From: a bacterium
GTDB lineage: Bacteria; NPL-UPA2; JAUVJM01
Reading direction: 5' to 3'
NCBI GenBank assembly: GCA_030596585.1
Contig: JAUVJM010000005.1
Span: forward strand, 1-27,681
DNA: 27,681 bases
Below the pieces are notes generated by a model, which was not told where the DNA came from, made no database searches, and saw only the letters and a list, made by a program, of their open reading frames with translations. The position numbers and the translations under genes are program-made. Below are positions 1 through 7,764 of the stretch, piece after piece. How positions within the stretch are numbered: the first letter of the stretch is position 1; every line of letters begins with the position of its first letter.

Positions 1-508
1 CAAAATCCGCTATATCTACGCCCCAGAGAATACCGACGTCTGCTGGACAGCAGAAAAGATAAACGCCTGCAATGAGGCCAAGCGCCGCCTGTCCAAGCAG
101 TTTATACCTGCCCTTCAGTCCCCTCGGCCCCAAACGCAGTTTCACCATATCATCCGCAAAACCAAGCCCCGAAAGCCCGAGGAATACAAAAAGAACAAGC
201 AATACAAATCGGTTCGACAGATTTCCCCAGACGAGGCAGGATAGAATTACCGAAATCACGATGAGAATCCCCCCCATGGTCGGGGTTCCCTCTTTTTTTC
301 TGTGAAGGGAATCGAGCTGGGGAGAATCATTCTTGCCATTCTTCCGCCTTATCCCGGATTTTTTGAGTCTGCGGATCAGGCATGGACCAAGCAAGACACA
401 CACGAGGAAAGACATTACAGCCGCACAGACAGAACGGAAAGTTATGTAGCGCAGGACATTGAAACCGGGGAAGAAATCACATAACCAGGGATAGAGATAG
501 TATAACAT
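1..508 (-). CDS. mraY: MraY, phospho-N-acetylmuramoyl-pentapeptide-transferase (N-terminal part, runs off left edge)
   Basis: MraY is the membrane enzyme that moves phospho-MurNAc-pentapeptide onto undecaprenyl phosphate to make lipid I. About 169 codons are visible. I translated the minus strand from an ATG at 508: a hydrophobic N-terminus is followed by the family motif KEGTPTMGG (residues 72-80) and the cytoplasmic GFADDMVK segment with the paired aspartates at 119-120. A GAGGGG ribosome site sits 8 nt before the ATG. The gene follows murF in the usual dcw order, 124 nt after its stop, with a dispersed repeat in the gap. The 3' half, including the later catalytic Asp and His residues, is outside the window. 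The family assignment is secure. Confidence 0.95.
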   Translation of the reverse strand, partial: MLYYLYPWLCDFFPGFNVLRYITFRSVCAAVMSFLVCVLLGPCLIRRLKKSGIRRKNGKNDSPQLDSLHRKKEGTPTMGGILIVISVILSCLVWGNLSNRFVLLVLFVFLGLSGLGFADDMVKLRLGPRGLKGRYKLLGQAALGLIAGVYLFCCPADVGILWGVDIADF

Positions 509-575
509 GAGATACCCCTCACTTCGCCTGCCCTGAAAACATTCGGGGTTCGGGAATCACATAGTCAGATTGTTT

Positions 576-664
576 AGGCTGAAGACTGTTAGGCTGAAGG
601 GAAAAAGGAGGTTGCCGTGTGTTTGCTTCAACCTACAGTCTATCCACCTTCAGCCTATCCACCT
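576..664. repeat. Dispersed inverted repeat of AGGCTGAAG type at the murF 3' end
   Basis: AGGCTGAAG occurs at 576-584 and 591-600, and its reverse complement CCTTCAGCCT at 647-656, flanking GGATAGGCTG-like units. The right half lies inside murF and encodes its last ten residues (VDRLKVDRL end) and its TAG stop. It sits in the murF-mraY gap. Whether it is a mobile family cannot be shown from one locus. Confidence 0.55.
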
Positions 665-2054
665 GATTTAAAATTCCTTCAACTACTTCTTCCATCCTCG
701 TTGCGCGAGAGCCCTTGACAAGTATGGTATCACAGGGGCCCGCCTCAGACAACAGTTTCTTGATAAGCTCTCCTCTGGTCCTGCAAGAGAAAGCTTTCTT
801 CATACCTTCTCTCTTTGCCGCTTCTACGGTGACTTTCGAGAACTTTCCCACAGCAAATAGGATATGAATGCCTGAGCGGGCGGCAAATCCGCCAATCTGC
901 TCATGGCTCTCCCTCGCCCTATCCCCAAGCTCAAGCATATCCCCGATTGCAGCAATTCTTCTCCCTGTCTTCCCTGCCCTCTCGCCGCATCCCTTCTGAG
1001 AAAAACTCTTCAGCAGCTCAATCGCCGCTCTCATTGACGCCGGGTTGGCATTGTACGTATCGTTAATGACTGTTACCCGCCCATACCTGCTTACTTCGCT
1101 CCTCTGGGGAGGCAATCGGAAATTCCCAAGCGCGCGCTGGATTTCCTTTCCTCCAACGCCAAAACAGGACGCCGCAGCCGCCGCGGCAAGTGCGTTATAC
1201 ACGTTGTGACGACCGCAACCGACACCCAGCCTGACCTCGAGTTTGCGGTTGATCCTGAAAGTAACCTCACCCGACGGCAAATACCGCAGAGAATCTGCGT
1301 GAAAATCCGCCGCTTTTTCCATACCGAAAGTAATCAATTTTGTCCTGCATCGCCTCTTCAACATCCCAAAATATTCATCGTCAGCATTCAGAACACAGGC
1401 ACCATCAAGTGCATCCAGAAGTTCAGCTTTTGCCCTGGCAATCTCGGCCAGACTGTCAAAATTCTGCAGATGTGCCGGGCCTACGTTAGTGATGATTCCT
1501 ACGTCCGGTTTTACGACACGCGCCAGATTACGTATTTCTCCCTTCGCACTCATCCCAATTTCAAGGACACAGACTTCATGTTTCGACCTAATCCGGAGTA
1601 AGCTCAGAGGAATACCCACCTCATTGTTGAAAGAAGCCTCGCTTTTGAGAGTTTCCAAACGCCGCGAGAGAATACGCGCCAACATTTCCTTAGTTGTGGT
1701 TTTCCCGTTGCTTCCGGTTATTGCAACTACAGAAAGTCCAAACCTGTCGCGGTGAAAACCTGCAATATCCAGCAAAGCGGATAGAGTATCCTTTACGCGT
1801 ATAGCGACTTTCCCGCCGGGCAGCCCCCTCCTAACAGTGTGAGACAATCTGGAAACGATTATTCCTGCAGCATTTTTTCTCAGGGCGTCGCCCACAAAAG
1901 CCCGGCCGTCATATTTCTCACCCTTTATTGCCAGAAAGATTTCACCGCGCTTGATGGTCCTCGTATCCGTTGATATCCCCGCAATCTTTGCCCCGCGATT
2001 ACCATGGCAGAGATGCCCGCTACATGCCTTGAGAATTTCCTCAACAGTCATCAT
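633..2054 (-). CDS. murF: MurF, UDP-N-acetylmuramoyl-tripeptide--D-alanyl-D-alanine ligase
   Basis: MurF joins D-Ala-D-Ala to the UDP-MurNAc-tripeptide in the cytoplasm, the last soluble step before MraY. The 473-residue protein shows the three Mur-ligase domains: an N-terminal substrate domain with STDTR (28-32), the ATP P-loop GSNGKTT (114-120), and a central and C-terminal part with NDTYNANP (331-338) and LVKGSRATRMEEVV (445-458). All key motifs are intact. Its ATG overlaps the murE stop in an ATGA, so the two are translationally coupled. The last ten residues are encoded by a dispersed repeat and are probably an added tail, because the family usually ends soon after the KGSR segment. Confidence 0.96.
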   Translation of the reverse strand: MMTVEEILKACSGHLCHGNRGAKIAGISTDTRTIKRGEIFLAIKGEKYDGRAFVGDALRKNAAGIIVSRLSHTVRRGLPGGKVAIRVKDTLSALLDIAGFHRDRFGLSVVAITGSNGKTTTKEMLARILSRRLETLKSEASFNNEVGIPLSLLRIRSKHEVCVLEIGMSAKGEIRNLARVVKPDVGIITNVGPAHLQNFDSLAEIARAKAELLDALDGACVLNADDEYFGMLKRRCRTKLITFGMEKAADFHADSLRYLPSGEVTFRINRKLEVRLGVGCGRHNVYNALAAAAAASCFGVGGKEIQRALGNFRLPPQRSEVSRYGRVTVINDTYNANPASMRAAIELLKSFSQKGCGERAGKTGRRIAAIGDMLELGDRARESHEQIGGFAARSGIHILFAVGKFSKVTVEAAKREGMKKAFSCRTRGELIKKLLSEAGPCDTILVKGSRATRMEEVVEGILNQVDRLKVDRL

Positions 2055-3505
2055 ACCCCTAATATCTCCCTTGCAGTTTCACAGTCATCAAAGGGGACAA
2101 CAGTATCCCTCAGAACCTGATAGGTTTCGTGCCCCTTTCCGGCTATGATTACAATATCTCCACAGCGCGCAGCGGCTATAGCCTCCCGGATAGCATCCCC
2201 TCTATCAATGACAATCCGGTAGTTCCCTGCACCCATTTCCCGAAAACCCGATTCAACTTCGGAAGCTATCTGAGCAGGATCTTCACTCCTCGGATTATCC
2301 GTCGTAATAAAAGAAATATCGCTCTTCCGGGCTGAGATTTTACCCATAAGGGACCGCTTGATTCTATCCCTGTCACCACCACAGCCAAAAACCGTAATTA
2401 TGCGTCCCGCCGCAATGCTTCTCGCAGATTCAAGAAGCATTTCAAGAGCCTGCGGGGTGTGAGCGTAATCAACTACGACTGTGAAATCGCCCCCCCACTC
2501 AACCACCTCGAACCTGCCCTTTACTGTCTCTGCCCTGCCCAATGCGGCTTTTATCTTCCATAGTTCTATTCCCTGACTAATCCCGAAGCTGATTGCCGCA
2601 AGGGCATTATAAACATTCCCTCTCCCGAGCAGTCTCAGCTTAATCTCCATTTCCTCACAAGCCGTCCGGACAACGAAACTAATACCCTCCGGCCCCAGAG
2701 AAACCTCGTGTGCCGTTACATCAGCCTTTTTCTCAATTCCGTACGTAAAGAGACGTGCAGGCGAACATTTCACGATTTCCGGACTGTGCGGGTCATCAGC
2801 ATTTACTATTGACACGGCATCCTCTCCCAGGTTTCTGAAAAGTTTCGTTTTCGCTTCCAGATACTCCTCAAGAGTTCCGTGGTAGTCAAGATGGTCCAGA
2901 CTAAGGTTTGTGAAAATAGCCATCCGGAACCTGACATCATCAACCCTGTGCTGATCCAGCGCATGAGAGGAAACTTCCATAAACGCATACCGGCACCCGC
3001 CCTCATACATCTCTCTCAAAATCCGCTGGGTATCCAGAGACTCAGGCGTCGTTCTCTCTGCGGGAAGGATTCTGTCTCCCCAACGATAGTTGATCGTCCC
3101 GATAATCCCACAGGGCTCTTCTATCTCCTTCATAATCGCCTCGCACAGATAACATGTCGAGGTCTTTCCATTAGTCCCCGTGATTCCGGTAACATGCATT
3201 TCAACAGAGGGTTTCCGGTAAAAAGCCGATGAGATGTGAGAAAGAGCCTCGCGGCTGTCTTTGACGACAACCAAAGGGATGTTTTCCTCCAATTCGACCG
3301 GTGTTTCACATACCACGGCACACGCTCCGCGTCTCAGCGCATCACCCACAAACCTGCGGCCGTCCTCACGAAGTCCGTTTATGCAGACAAAAACAAAATC
3401 AGTGCCCGTCTTCCTTGAATCATAAGCGATTCCTTTGACGGGCACATCGTCAAAATGAACCAATTCGCACGGCTCAAGCCCCTTAATCAGTTCTCTGAGT
3501 AGCAT
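2051..3505 (-). CDS. murE: MurE, UDP-MurNAc-L-Ala-D-Glu--meso-diaminopimelate ligase
   Basis: MurE adds the third residue of the peptidoglycan stem peptide. The 484-residue protein has the ATP loop GTNGKTS (110-116), the likely carbamylated lysine at 219 in YLEAKTKLF, and VVDYAHTPQAL (344-354). The specificity motif DNPR (403-406) selects meso-diaminopimelate rather than lysine, so this organism should make DAP-type peptidoglycan. AGKGHETYQ (455-463) completes the C-terminal domain. The ATG at 3505 has a GGGAG element about 12 nt upstream. It lies between ftsI and murF and overlaps murF by 4 nt. A 209-bp gap with a palindromic repeat separates it from ftsI. Confidence 0.97.
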   Translation of the reverse strand: MLLRELIKGLEPCELVHFDDVPVKGIAYDSRKTGTDFVFVCINGLREDGRRFVGDALRRGACAVVCETPVELEENIPLVVVKDSREALSHISSAFYRKPSVEMHVTGITGTNGKTSTCYLCEAIMKEIEEPCGIIGTINYRWGDRILPAERTTPESLDTQRILREMYEGGCRYAFMEVSSHALDQHRVDDVRFRMAIFTNLSLDHLDYHGTLEEYLEAKTKLFRNLGEDAVSIVNADDPHSPEIVKCSPARLFTYGIEKKADVTAHEVSLGPEGISFVVRTACEEMEIKLRLLGRGNVYNALAAISFGISQGIELWKIKAALGRAETVKGRFEVVEWGGDFTVVVDYAHTPQALEMLLESARSIAAGRIITVFGCGGDRDRIKRSLMGKISARKSDISFITTDNPRSEDPAQIASEVESGFREMGAGNYRIVIDRGDAIREAIAAARCGDIVIIAGKGHETYQVLRDTVVPFDDCETAREILGV

Positions 3506-3578
3506 TGGAAGACGAACTCCCTCAGTTCAAACCCCGTTTTACAGACTAACGGGGCAGGCTCGCTGGTAATTTCCAATC

Positions 3579-3681
3579 GTCATTCCCGTGAATAACGGGA
3601 ATCCAGGAAACATCACATTTTTGCTGGAATCTTAGATTCCCGCTGCAGTTTACCCCGTACTTGATACGGGGCGGGAATGAC
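3579..3681. repeat. About 103-bp palindromic repeat with GTCATTCCCG / CGGGAATGAC ends
   Basis: The element starts with GTCATTCCCG (3579-3588) and ends with the exact reverse complement CGGGAATGAC (3672-3681). Inside are further paired pieces (GGAATCCAG / CTGGAATC, and CCCCGTAC facing GTACGGGG-like bases), so the transcript would fold into a long branched hairpin. It fills the ftsI-murE gap. Elements with these ends are widespread REP/MITE-like repeats in bacterial genomes. It could also attenuate or process the dcw transcript. Confidence 0.75.
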
Positions 3682-3714
3682 AAACCAGAAAAAGGAAATC
3701 CCTATATAATCAAG

Positions 3715-5826
3715 TTACTGCCTCGAGAAGGTAACCACACACCCGGCTCCAGGACGAATAGCCCTGCCGGCTTGAGGAGACTGACTCGCGGCAATTCCGC
3801 TCCCCCTGAACTTGACTTTCAACCCGTACGGCGAAAGCCTCCTGACTACTTCACGCATCGTCAACCCGCAAACATCCGGCATATGAACCTGTACTCTCTC
3901 GACATCTTCATCGTGCTTGATGACCACATATTCCCTGTTCTGAAACTCCGCCTCCGCCTTATAGTACGAGCTGCCGTTTACTGCAATTATACTTGCGGCT
4001 TCGCTAACCACACAGTCGGTTGACCGTGCGGGCGCCCCAACCTCAACAAATCTTCTTTGGGTATCTTCGGGAGATATCCCAAGATACTTCAGCGTTTGAG
4101 CGGCAATTCTCCGGAAAACGGGCCCTGCCACCCTGCCCCCGTAACAACGGCTCGGCTTAGCAAAGGGTTCGTCAACAACTACCAGAATGGCAATTTCAGG
4201 TTTGTAAGCGGGCACGTACCCCACAAATGAAGAAACGAACCGTGTATGCGAATAGGATCCGTTCTCGCCAACTTTCTGTGCCGTGCCCGTTTTTCCCGCC
4301 ACGCGGTAGCCCGGCACCTGCGCCGCTTTCCCTGTCCCGCTCTCAACTACCTTGACGAGCATCTCGGTCAGCGCCCTGGCTGTCCCCGGCGAAACAACGC
4401 GCCTCCTTTCCTCCGGCTCAAAACGCCTGAGCGCATTCCCGTCGCTGTCAATTACCGACCTGACAACCATGGGACGCATTAGAACACCACCGTTTGCGAT
4501 GGTGGAAAAAGCTGAGACGAGCTGCATTGAATTAACTCCTATGCCCTGCCCGAAACAGACAGTGTACTTGCAGAGCTTCGACCATCTCTTAGGATGCCTG
4601 AGTAATCCGGAAGTCTCTCCCGGCAAATCACAGCCGGTTTTCTCGCCAAACCCGAACTGCCGGATGTACCTGTAGAGCGTCATCTTGCTAAGTCCGTCTC
4701 CTATTTTCGCAAGCCCAATATTGCTGGATTTTTCAACGACCTGACTGAATGTCAACCAGTTATACGGGTGAACATCATGAATTGTGTGCCCCGGCACCCG
4801 AAACGACCCGTTTTCGCAAAAAATCATGTCATCCGGCTGAAACAGCTTCTCCTCAAGAGCCGCCGCCGCCGGAATTATTTTGAAACTCGAACCCGGTTCA
4901 AAAACATCCGTTACCGCTCTATTGCGTCTTTCATCAAACGTGGAAAAACTCACATTCGCCGGGTCGAAAGTGGGGCGATTCGCCAGCGCGAGTATTTCCC
5001 CTGTTTGCGGTCTCATCACAATCGCAGTGACTGCCTTCACCCTGAGCTTACCGTTACCCCCGGAAGATTCGGTTGAATATGCTTTGTCCAATTCACGTTC
5101 CACAATGTGCTGTATCACTTCATCTGCAGTAAGTACAAGAGCTCTCCCTTCCCGCGCCGCCGCATCTGTCCTGCGCAAAGCCGCTGTTTCCCTGCCTCTG
5201 GCATCCTTCTTGGAACTAAGGCACCCCGGAACGCCCCGAAGATAACGGTCATAGAGAAGCTCAATACCCTCAAGTCCGTAATTATCCATCCCGGCAAAAC
5301 CTATGAGGTGGCTTGCCAGATATCCTCCGGGATAGGACCTCTTACTTTCTTCGATTGTCCCTACGCCCGGTATGTCCCCTATCATTGCCGCCCGCTGCTT
5401 CTCCACTTTTCTCTTGACCCAGACAAACGGTCTATTGCTCGTAAGTTTCTTCCGGATTACCGCCCGGTCGCCACCCAGCACTTCGACAAGCCTCGAAGCC
5501 GCCTCATCGGGCTTTTCCACGCTGCGCGGCCTCACACATACCGAGTCAGCACTCACACTTATGGCAAGTTCCTGACCGTTTCTATCATAGATGGTTCCCC
5601 GCCACGGCAGCAGTTCCACATTGAATCTGCCCTGCCTGTCCGACTTTTCCCGCAAATCCTCTCCCTGAACAAGCTGGACAGCTGCAAGCCTGATGAGCAA
5701 AATCAGGAAAAACCCCATTAGCGTCGAGAAGAGAATAATACCCCTGTACTTTCCCCTCATGTCTCCGGTAGACACAGAGGCACGGAGTTCTACTGTGCCT
5801 TTATGCTTCTGTGCCTGTCTTTTCAT
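3715..5826 (-). CDS. ftsI: FtsI/PBP2-type class B penicillin-binding protein with C-terminal PASTA domain
   Basis: This is the septal transpeptidase that cross-links peptidoglycan at division. The 703-residue protein has a short basic N-terminus, one membrane segment (about 29-52), and a dimerisation domain with RGTIYDRNG (76-84). The transpeptidase domain carries all three active-site motifs: SSFK with nucleophile Ser313 and Lys316, SSN (367-369) and KTGT (512-515). Residues 648-703 (MPDVCGLTMREVV onward) form a PASTA domain, as in SpoVD/PBP2x-type proteins. It sits right after the ftsL-like gene, as expected. No clear ribosome site precedes the ATG. Residues 3-19 are encoded by a GGCACAG-type repeat, so the native start may have been altered or extended. 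Confidence 0.95.
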   Translation of the reverse strand: MKRQAQKHKGTVELRASVSTGDMRGKYRGIILFSTLMGFFLILLIRLAAVQLVQGEDLREKSDRQGRFNVELLPWRGTIYDRNGQELAISVSADSVCVRPRSVEKPDEAASRLVEVLGGDRAVIRKKLTSNRPFVWVKRKVEKQRAAMIGDIPGVGTIEESKRSYPGGYLASHLIGFAGMDNYGLEGIELLYDRYLRGVPGCLSSKKDARGRETAALRRTDAAAREGRALVLTADEVIQHIVERELDKAYSTESSGGNGKLRVKAVTAIVMRPQTGEILALANRPTFDPANVSFSTFDERRNRAVTDVFEPGSSFKIIPAAAALEEKLFQPDDMIFCENGSFRVPGHTIHDVHPYNWLTFSQVVEKSSNIGLAKIGDGLSKMTLYRYIRQFGFGEKTGCDLPGETSGLLRHPKRWSKLCKYTVCFGQGIGVNSMQLVSAFSTIANGGVLMRPMVVRSVIDSDGNALRRFEPEERRRVVSPGTARALTEMLVKVVESGTGKAAQVPGYRVAGKTGTAQKVGENGSYSHTRFVSSFVGYVPAYKPEIAILVVVDEPFAKPSRCYGGRVAGPVFRRIAAQTLKYLGISPEDTQRRFVEVGAPARSTDCVVSEAASIIAVNGSSYYKAEAEFQNREYVVIKHDEDVERVQVHMPDVCGLTMREVVRRLSPYGLKVKFRGSGIAASQSPQAGRAIRPGAGCVVTFSRQ

Positions 5827-5867
5827 ATCTGTCTTTTACTTTGTGCCTCTGTGCCTTTGTGCCTCTC
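5771..5867. repeat. GGCACAGAGGCAC-type repeat cluster spanning the ftsL/ftsI junction
   Basis: GTGCCTCTGTGCC and GTGCCTTTGTGCC units run from 5840 to 5867. Related units GTGCCTTTATGC and GTGCCTGT lie at 5795-5818, with an inverted copy ACACAGAGGCACGG at 5772-5785. They encode the last ten residues of the ftsL-like protein, the spacer, and residues 3-19 of FtsI. The same unit recurs in the queC-queF gap at 14743-14761. Confidence 0.7.
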
Positions 5868-6147
5868 TTTTACTTTTTACAACCTCAACAATTTCCACTT
5901 CTGCCAGCTCCCCGAGATTCAACTCTTCTCTCGAGAGATTCCTGACCCTTTCAACGGACCTCACCCGGCATAGCGCCAGCCACAGAAATCTATGTTCCCC
6001 GATGAGCCGCTCTTTTACTTCTTCCTTCCGGCTTATACCATAACCCACCCTTAACACCTGGACCCTTTGCCAAACGTTCGCATATACAACGAGAACAAGA
6101 CAGGAAACAAATACGGCATGACGTATTAGGGGTCGTAACATCTTCAT
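5836..6147 (-). CDS. ftsL: FtsL-like small bitopic division protein
   Basis: The 103-residue protein has a short N-terminus (MKMLRPLIRHA), one hydrophobic segment at about 11-25, and a charged helical remainder with heptad-like leucines and valines, the layout of FtsL. FtsL joins FtsB and FtsQ and activates FtsW/FtsI at the septum. FtsL proteins are poorly conserved, so position carries most of the weight: it lies between rsmH and ftsI, and its ATG overlaps the rsmH stop in an ATGA. The last ten residues (REAQRHRGTK) come from the GGCACAGAG repeat and are probably not original. A generic small membrane protein cannot be excluded. Confidence 0.75.
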   Translation of the reverse strand: MKMLRPLIRHAVFVSCLVLVVYANVWQRVQVLRVGYGISRKEEVKERLIGEHRFLWLALCRVRSVERVRNLSREELNLGELAEVEIVEVVKSKREAQRHRGTK

Positions 6148-7097
6148 TCCACCCTCTCCGCAACACGCATCTTGGCACTACGGCAGCGACGGTTCGAAAA
6201 CATCTCTTCCCGCGATGGAACAACAGGCTTTTTCGTCACCAACTTGAGTAAGGGCAGGCTTGCCTGCCCATTAGGGCGGGCAAGCTCGCCCCTACACGTC
6301 CTCGACACCAACACGGGTATACTTTTTGAAAGACGCAGAAACTCCCTCTTCACAATTCTGTCCTCGAGTGAGTGATATGAAATGACGCATATTCTTCCTC
6401 CCGCGGAAAGGAGACACGCCGCTCTCTCCAACACATCCCGGAGCATTTCCAGCTCTCTATTGACTGCAATCCTCAACGCCTGAAATGTTCTCGTAGCTGG
6501 ATGGATGCGGCCTCTGGAAGGGGAAGCTTTGATAACAATATCTGCAAGCTCCTTCGTTGTCCGAATGGCTTTTCTCTTCCTTGCTTCAACAATGCGTCTC
6601 GCAATTCGGCGCGACTTTCTTTCCTCACCATAATTCCACAATAGCTCCGAGAGATCGCGTTCCGGAAGTTGATTAACCAGCTCACAAGCGCTCGTGCTCA
6701 GGCTGCTGTCCATTCGCATGTCCAGCGGGCCGTCGTTCCTGAAACTGAAGCCGCGAGATGGTTCATCAAGCTGATTGGAGGAAACTCCAAGGTCAAAAAG
6801 GATTCCATCAACAAACTCAACATTCAGTCTTTTCAGTATGTCCCCTATATTGACGAAATTATCATGTATCGAAACGAATTCAGCCCCGAACCTTTGAAGC
6901 CGATCACTTGCCGCAGCAATTGCCGATTCATCGCAATCTATGCCGATGAGCTTCCCATTTCCCCCAAGTCTCTCCAGTATGGCTTCCGCATGCCCTCCGC
7001 TCCCCAAAGTACAATCAACATAGCTTTTGCCCGGACTGCAATTCAGCATATTCACTACCTCATGCAAAAGCACGGGTTCATGCAGTTTGGAATTCAT
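6144..7097 (-). CDS. rsmH: RsmH (MraW), 16S rRNA m4C1402 N4-methyltransferase
   Basis: RsmH methylates N4 of C1402 in the ribosomal P site using S-adenosylmethionine. The 317-residue protein starts with the typical HEPVLLHEVV and has the SAM loop DCTLGSGGHAEAIL (28-41), FDLGVSSNQLD (101-111), GPLDMRMD (123-130) and SYHSLEDRIVK (240-250). It ends with RSAKMRVAER, as the family does. Between residues 268 and 283 the usual linker is replaced by 16 residues encoded by a double-hairpin repeat, in frame and without a stop. No Shine-Dalgarno sequence is seen before the ATG; the upstream bases are themselves repeat-like. It follows mraZ by 83 nt and overlaps the ftsL-like gene. Confidence 0.96.
   Translation of the reverse strand: MNSKLHEPVLLHEVVNMLNCSPGKSYVDCTLGSGGHAEAILERLGGNGKLIGIDCDESAIAAASDRLQRFGAEFVSIHDNFVNIGDILKRLNVEFVDGILFDLGVSSNQLDEPSRGFSFRNDGPLDMRMDSSLSTSACELVNQLPERDLSELLWNYGEERKSRRIARRIVEARKRKAIRTTKELADIVIKASPSRGRIHPATRTFQALRIAVNRELEMLRDVLERAACLLSAGGRICVISYHSLEDRIVKREFLRLSKSIPVLVSRTCRGELARPNGQASLPLLKLVTKKPVVPSREEMFSNRRCRSAKMRVAERVE
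6248..6295. repeat. 48-bp double-hairpin repeat inside rsmH
   Basis: Two adjacent hairpins are visible. GGGCAGGC-TT-GCCTGCCC (6252-6269) is a perfect palindrome with 8-bp arms. GGGCGGGC-AA-GCTCGCCC (6274-6291) has one arm mismatch. The element is bounded by GTAA on the left and CTAC on the right, a form known for dispersed GTAGGGGCG-type repeats. At 48 bp it equals 16 codons and keeps the rsmH frame open. Confidence 0.7.
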
Positions 7098-7171
7098 ATT
7101 ATGAACTTAGCATTATGAATGCCGCCGCTACGTTTTTGGTCTCTTCCATTCCTAATTCCTAATTCGTAATT
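7092..7171. repeat. AT-rich inverted and tandem repeats in the mraZ-rsmH gap
   Basis: ATTCATA at 7092-7098 faces TATGAAT at 7114-7120, a small inverted repeat over the rsmH start. Farther on, CCTAATT occurs twice in a row, followed by CGTAATT (about 7150-7171), giving AATTAGG-type tandem units. They occupy the 83-nt mraZ-rsmH spacer. The bases may just be degenerate simple sequence. Confidence 0.4.
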
Positions 7172-7180
7172 GCCGTATGG

Positions 7181-7627
7181 TCATATGCCAAAATCCATCA
7201 GTTGTTCCGCAGTCTGCTCAAACGCCTGTCCTTCCTTCTTAAGATACTCCTCCCACTTCTCCTTAGACCAGATCTCCATGTGGTTAGAAACTCCCGTAAT
7301 AACCACATCTTTCCTGATTCCCGCATATTCTCTCAAATTCTGAGGCAGGAGAATCCTCCCCTGTTTGTCCATGACACACTCGACAGCTCCCGAGAAAAGA
7401 AGGCGCGTAAAAGCCCTGGCATGACTGCCGGTCATAAAGGGAAGTCCTTTCATCTTTCCTTCCATCTCCTCCCACTGCTCAACGGGAAAAAGGAAAATGC
7501 ACTGTTCAAGACCCCTGGTCGCCACAAATTTCTCAGAGAAGCTCTCAGTTGCAGCCTGACGGAGCCTGGCAGGAATGATTATTCTTCCCTTTCGGTCAAG
7601 CATGTGAGCATACTGTCCGTAGAACAT
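7181..7627 (-). CDS. mraZ: MraZ, DNA-binding regulator at the head of the dcw cluster
   Basis: MraZ is a ring-forming DNA-binding protein that regulates the dcw operon it heads. The 148 residues hold two copies of the SpoVT/AbrB-like MraZ fold: the first opens with MFYGQYAHMLDRKGRIIIPARLR, split here as FYGQYAHMLDRKG (2-14) and RIIIPARLR (15-23), and the second has MDKQGRILLPQNLREYAG (86-103). The paired DxKGR...P motifs are diagnostic and the length is normal for the family. A sigma-70 type promoter and three regularly spaced boxes lie just upstream, and the box nearest the gene merges with the GGAGG ribosome site 10 nt from the ATG. Confidence 0.97.
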   Translation of the reverse strand: MFYGQYAHMLDRKGRIIIPARLRQAATESFSEKFVATRGLEQCIFLFPVEQWEEMEGKMKGLPFMTGSHARAFTRLLFSGAVECVMDKQGRILLPQNLREYAGIRKDVVITGVSNHMEIWSKEKWEEYLKKEGQAFEQTAEQLMDFGI

Positions 7628-7639
7628 TCAGCCGTTCCC

Positions 7640-7664
7640 TCCACTTTGCTCCACAACTATCCAC
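7640..7664 (-). promoter_or_regulatory. Predicted MraZ operator: three GTGGA boxes at 10-bp steps
   Basis: On the minus strand GTGGA occurs at 7664-7660, 7654-7650 and 7644-7640, each start exactly 10 bp apart. Known MraZ operators are TGGGN repeats separated by 5 bp; here the units read TGGAT, TGGAG, TGGAG with 5-bp gaps. The boxes lie between the -10 element and the mraZ start codon, where bound MraZ would block transcription of its own operon. Confidence 0.8.
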
Positions 7665-7665
7665 A

Positions 7666-7695
7666 ATATTACCCCATTCCTCCAACATTTGTCAA
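7666..7695 (-). promoter_or_regulatory. Sigma-70 promoter of the dcw operon
   Basis: Perfect TTGACA (7695-7690) and TAATAT (7671-7666) are separated by 18 bp on the minus strand. Transcription should start near 7659, inside the predicted MraZ boxes and about 32 nt before mraZ. Confidence 0.8.
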
Positions 7696-7736
7696 GTATT
7701 AAACGAAATCTCTTAGCAATTTCCTACTTTAGACAT

Positions 7737-7764
7737 TTGAGTCCCATTCATTTCGTGATATAAT
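7737..7764 (+). promoter_or_regulatory. Probable promoter for the SGNH hydrolase gene
   Basis: TTGAGT (7737-7742) and a perfect TATAAT (7759-7764) are 16 bp apart on the plus strand. The start would be near 7771, giving a leader of about 100 nt. It is divergent from the mraZ promoter 40 bp away. Confidence 0.55.
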
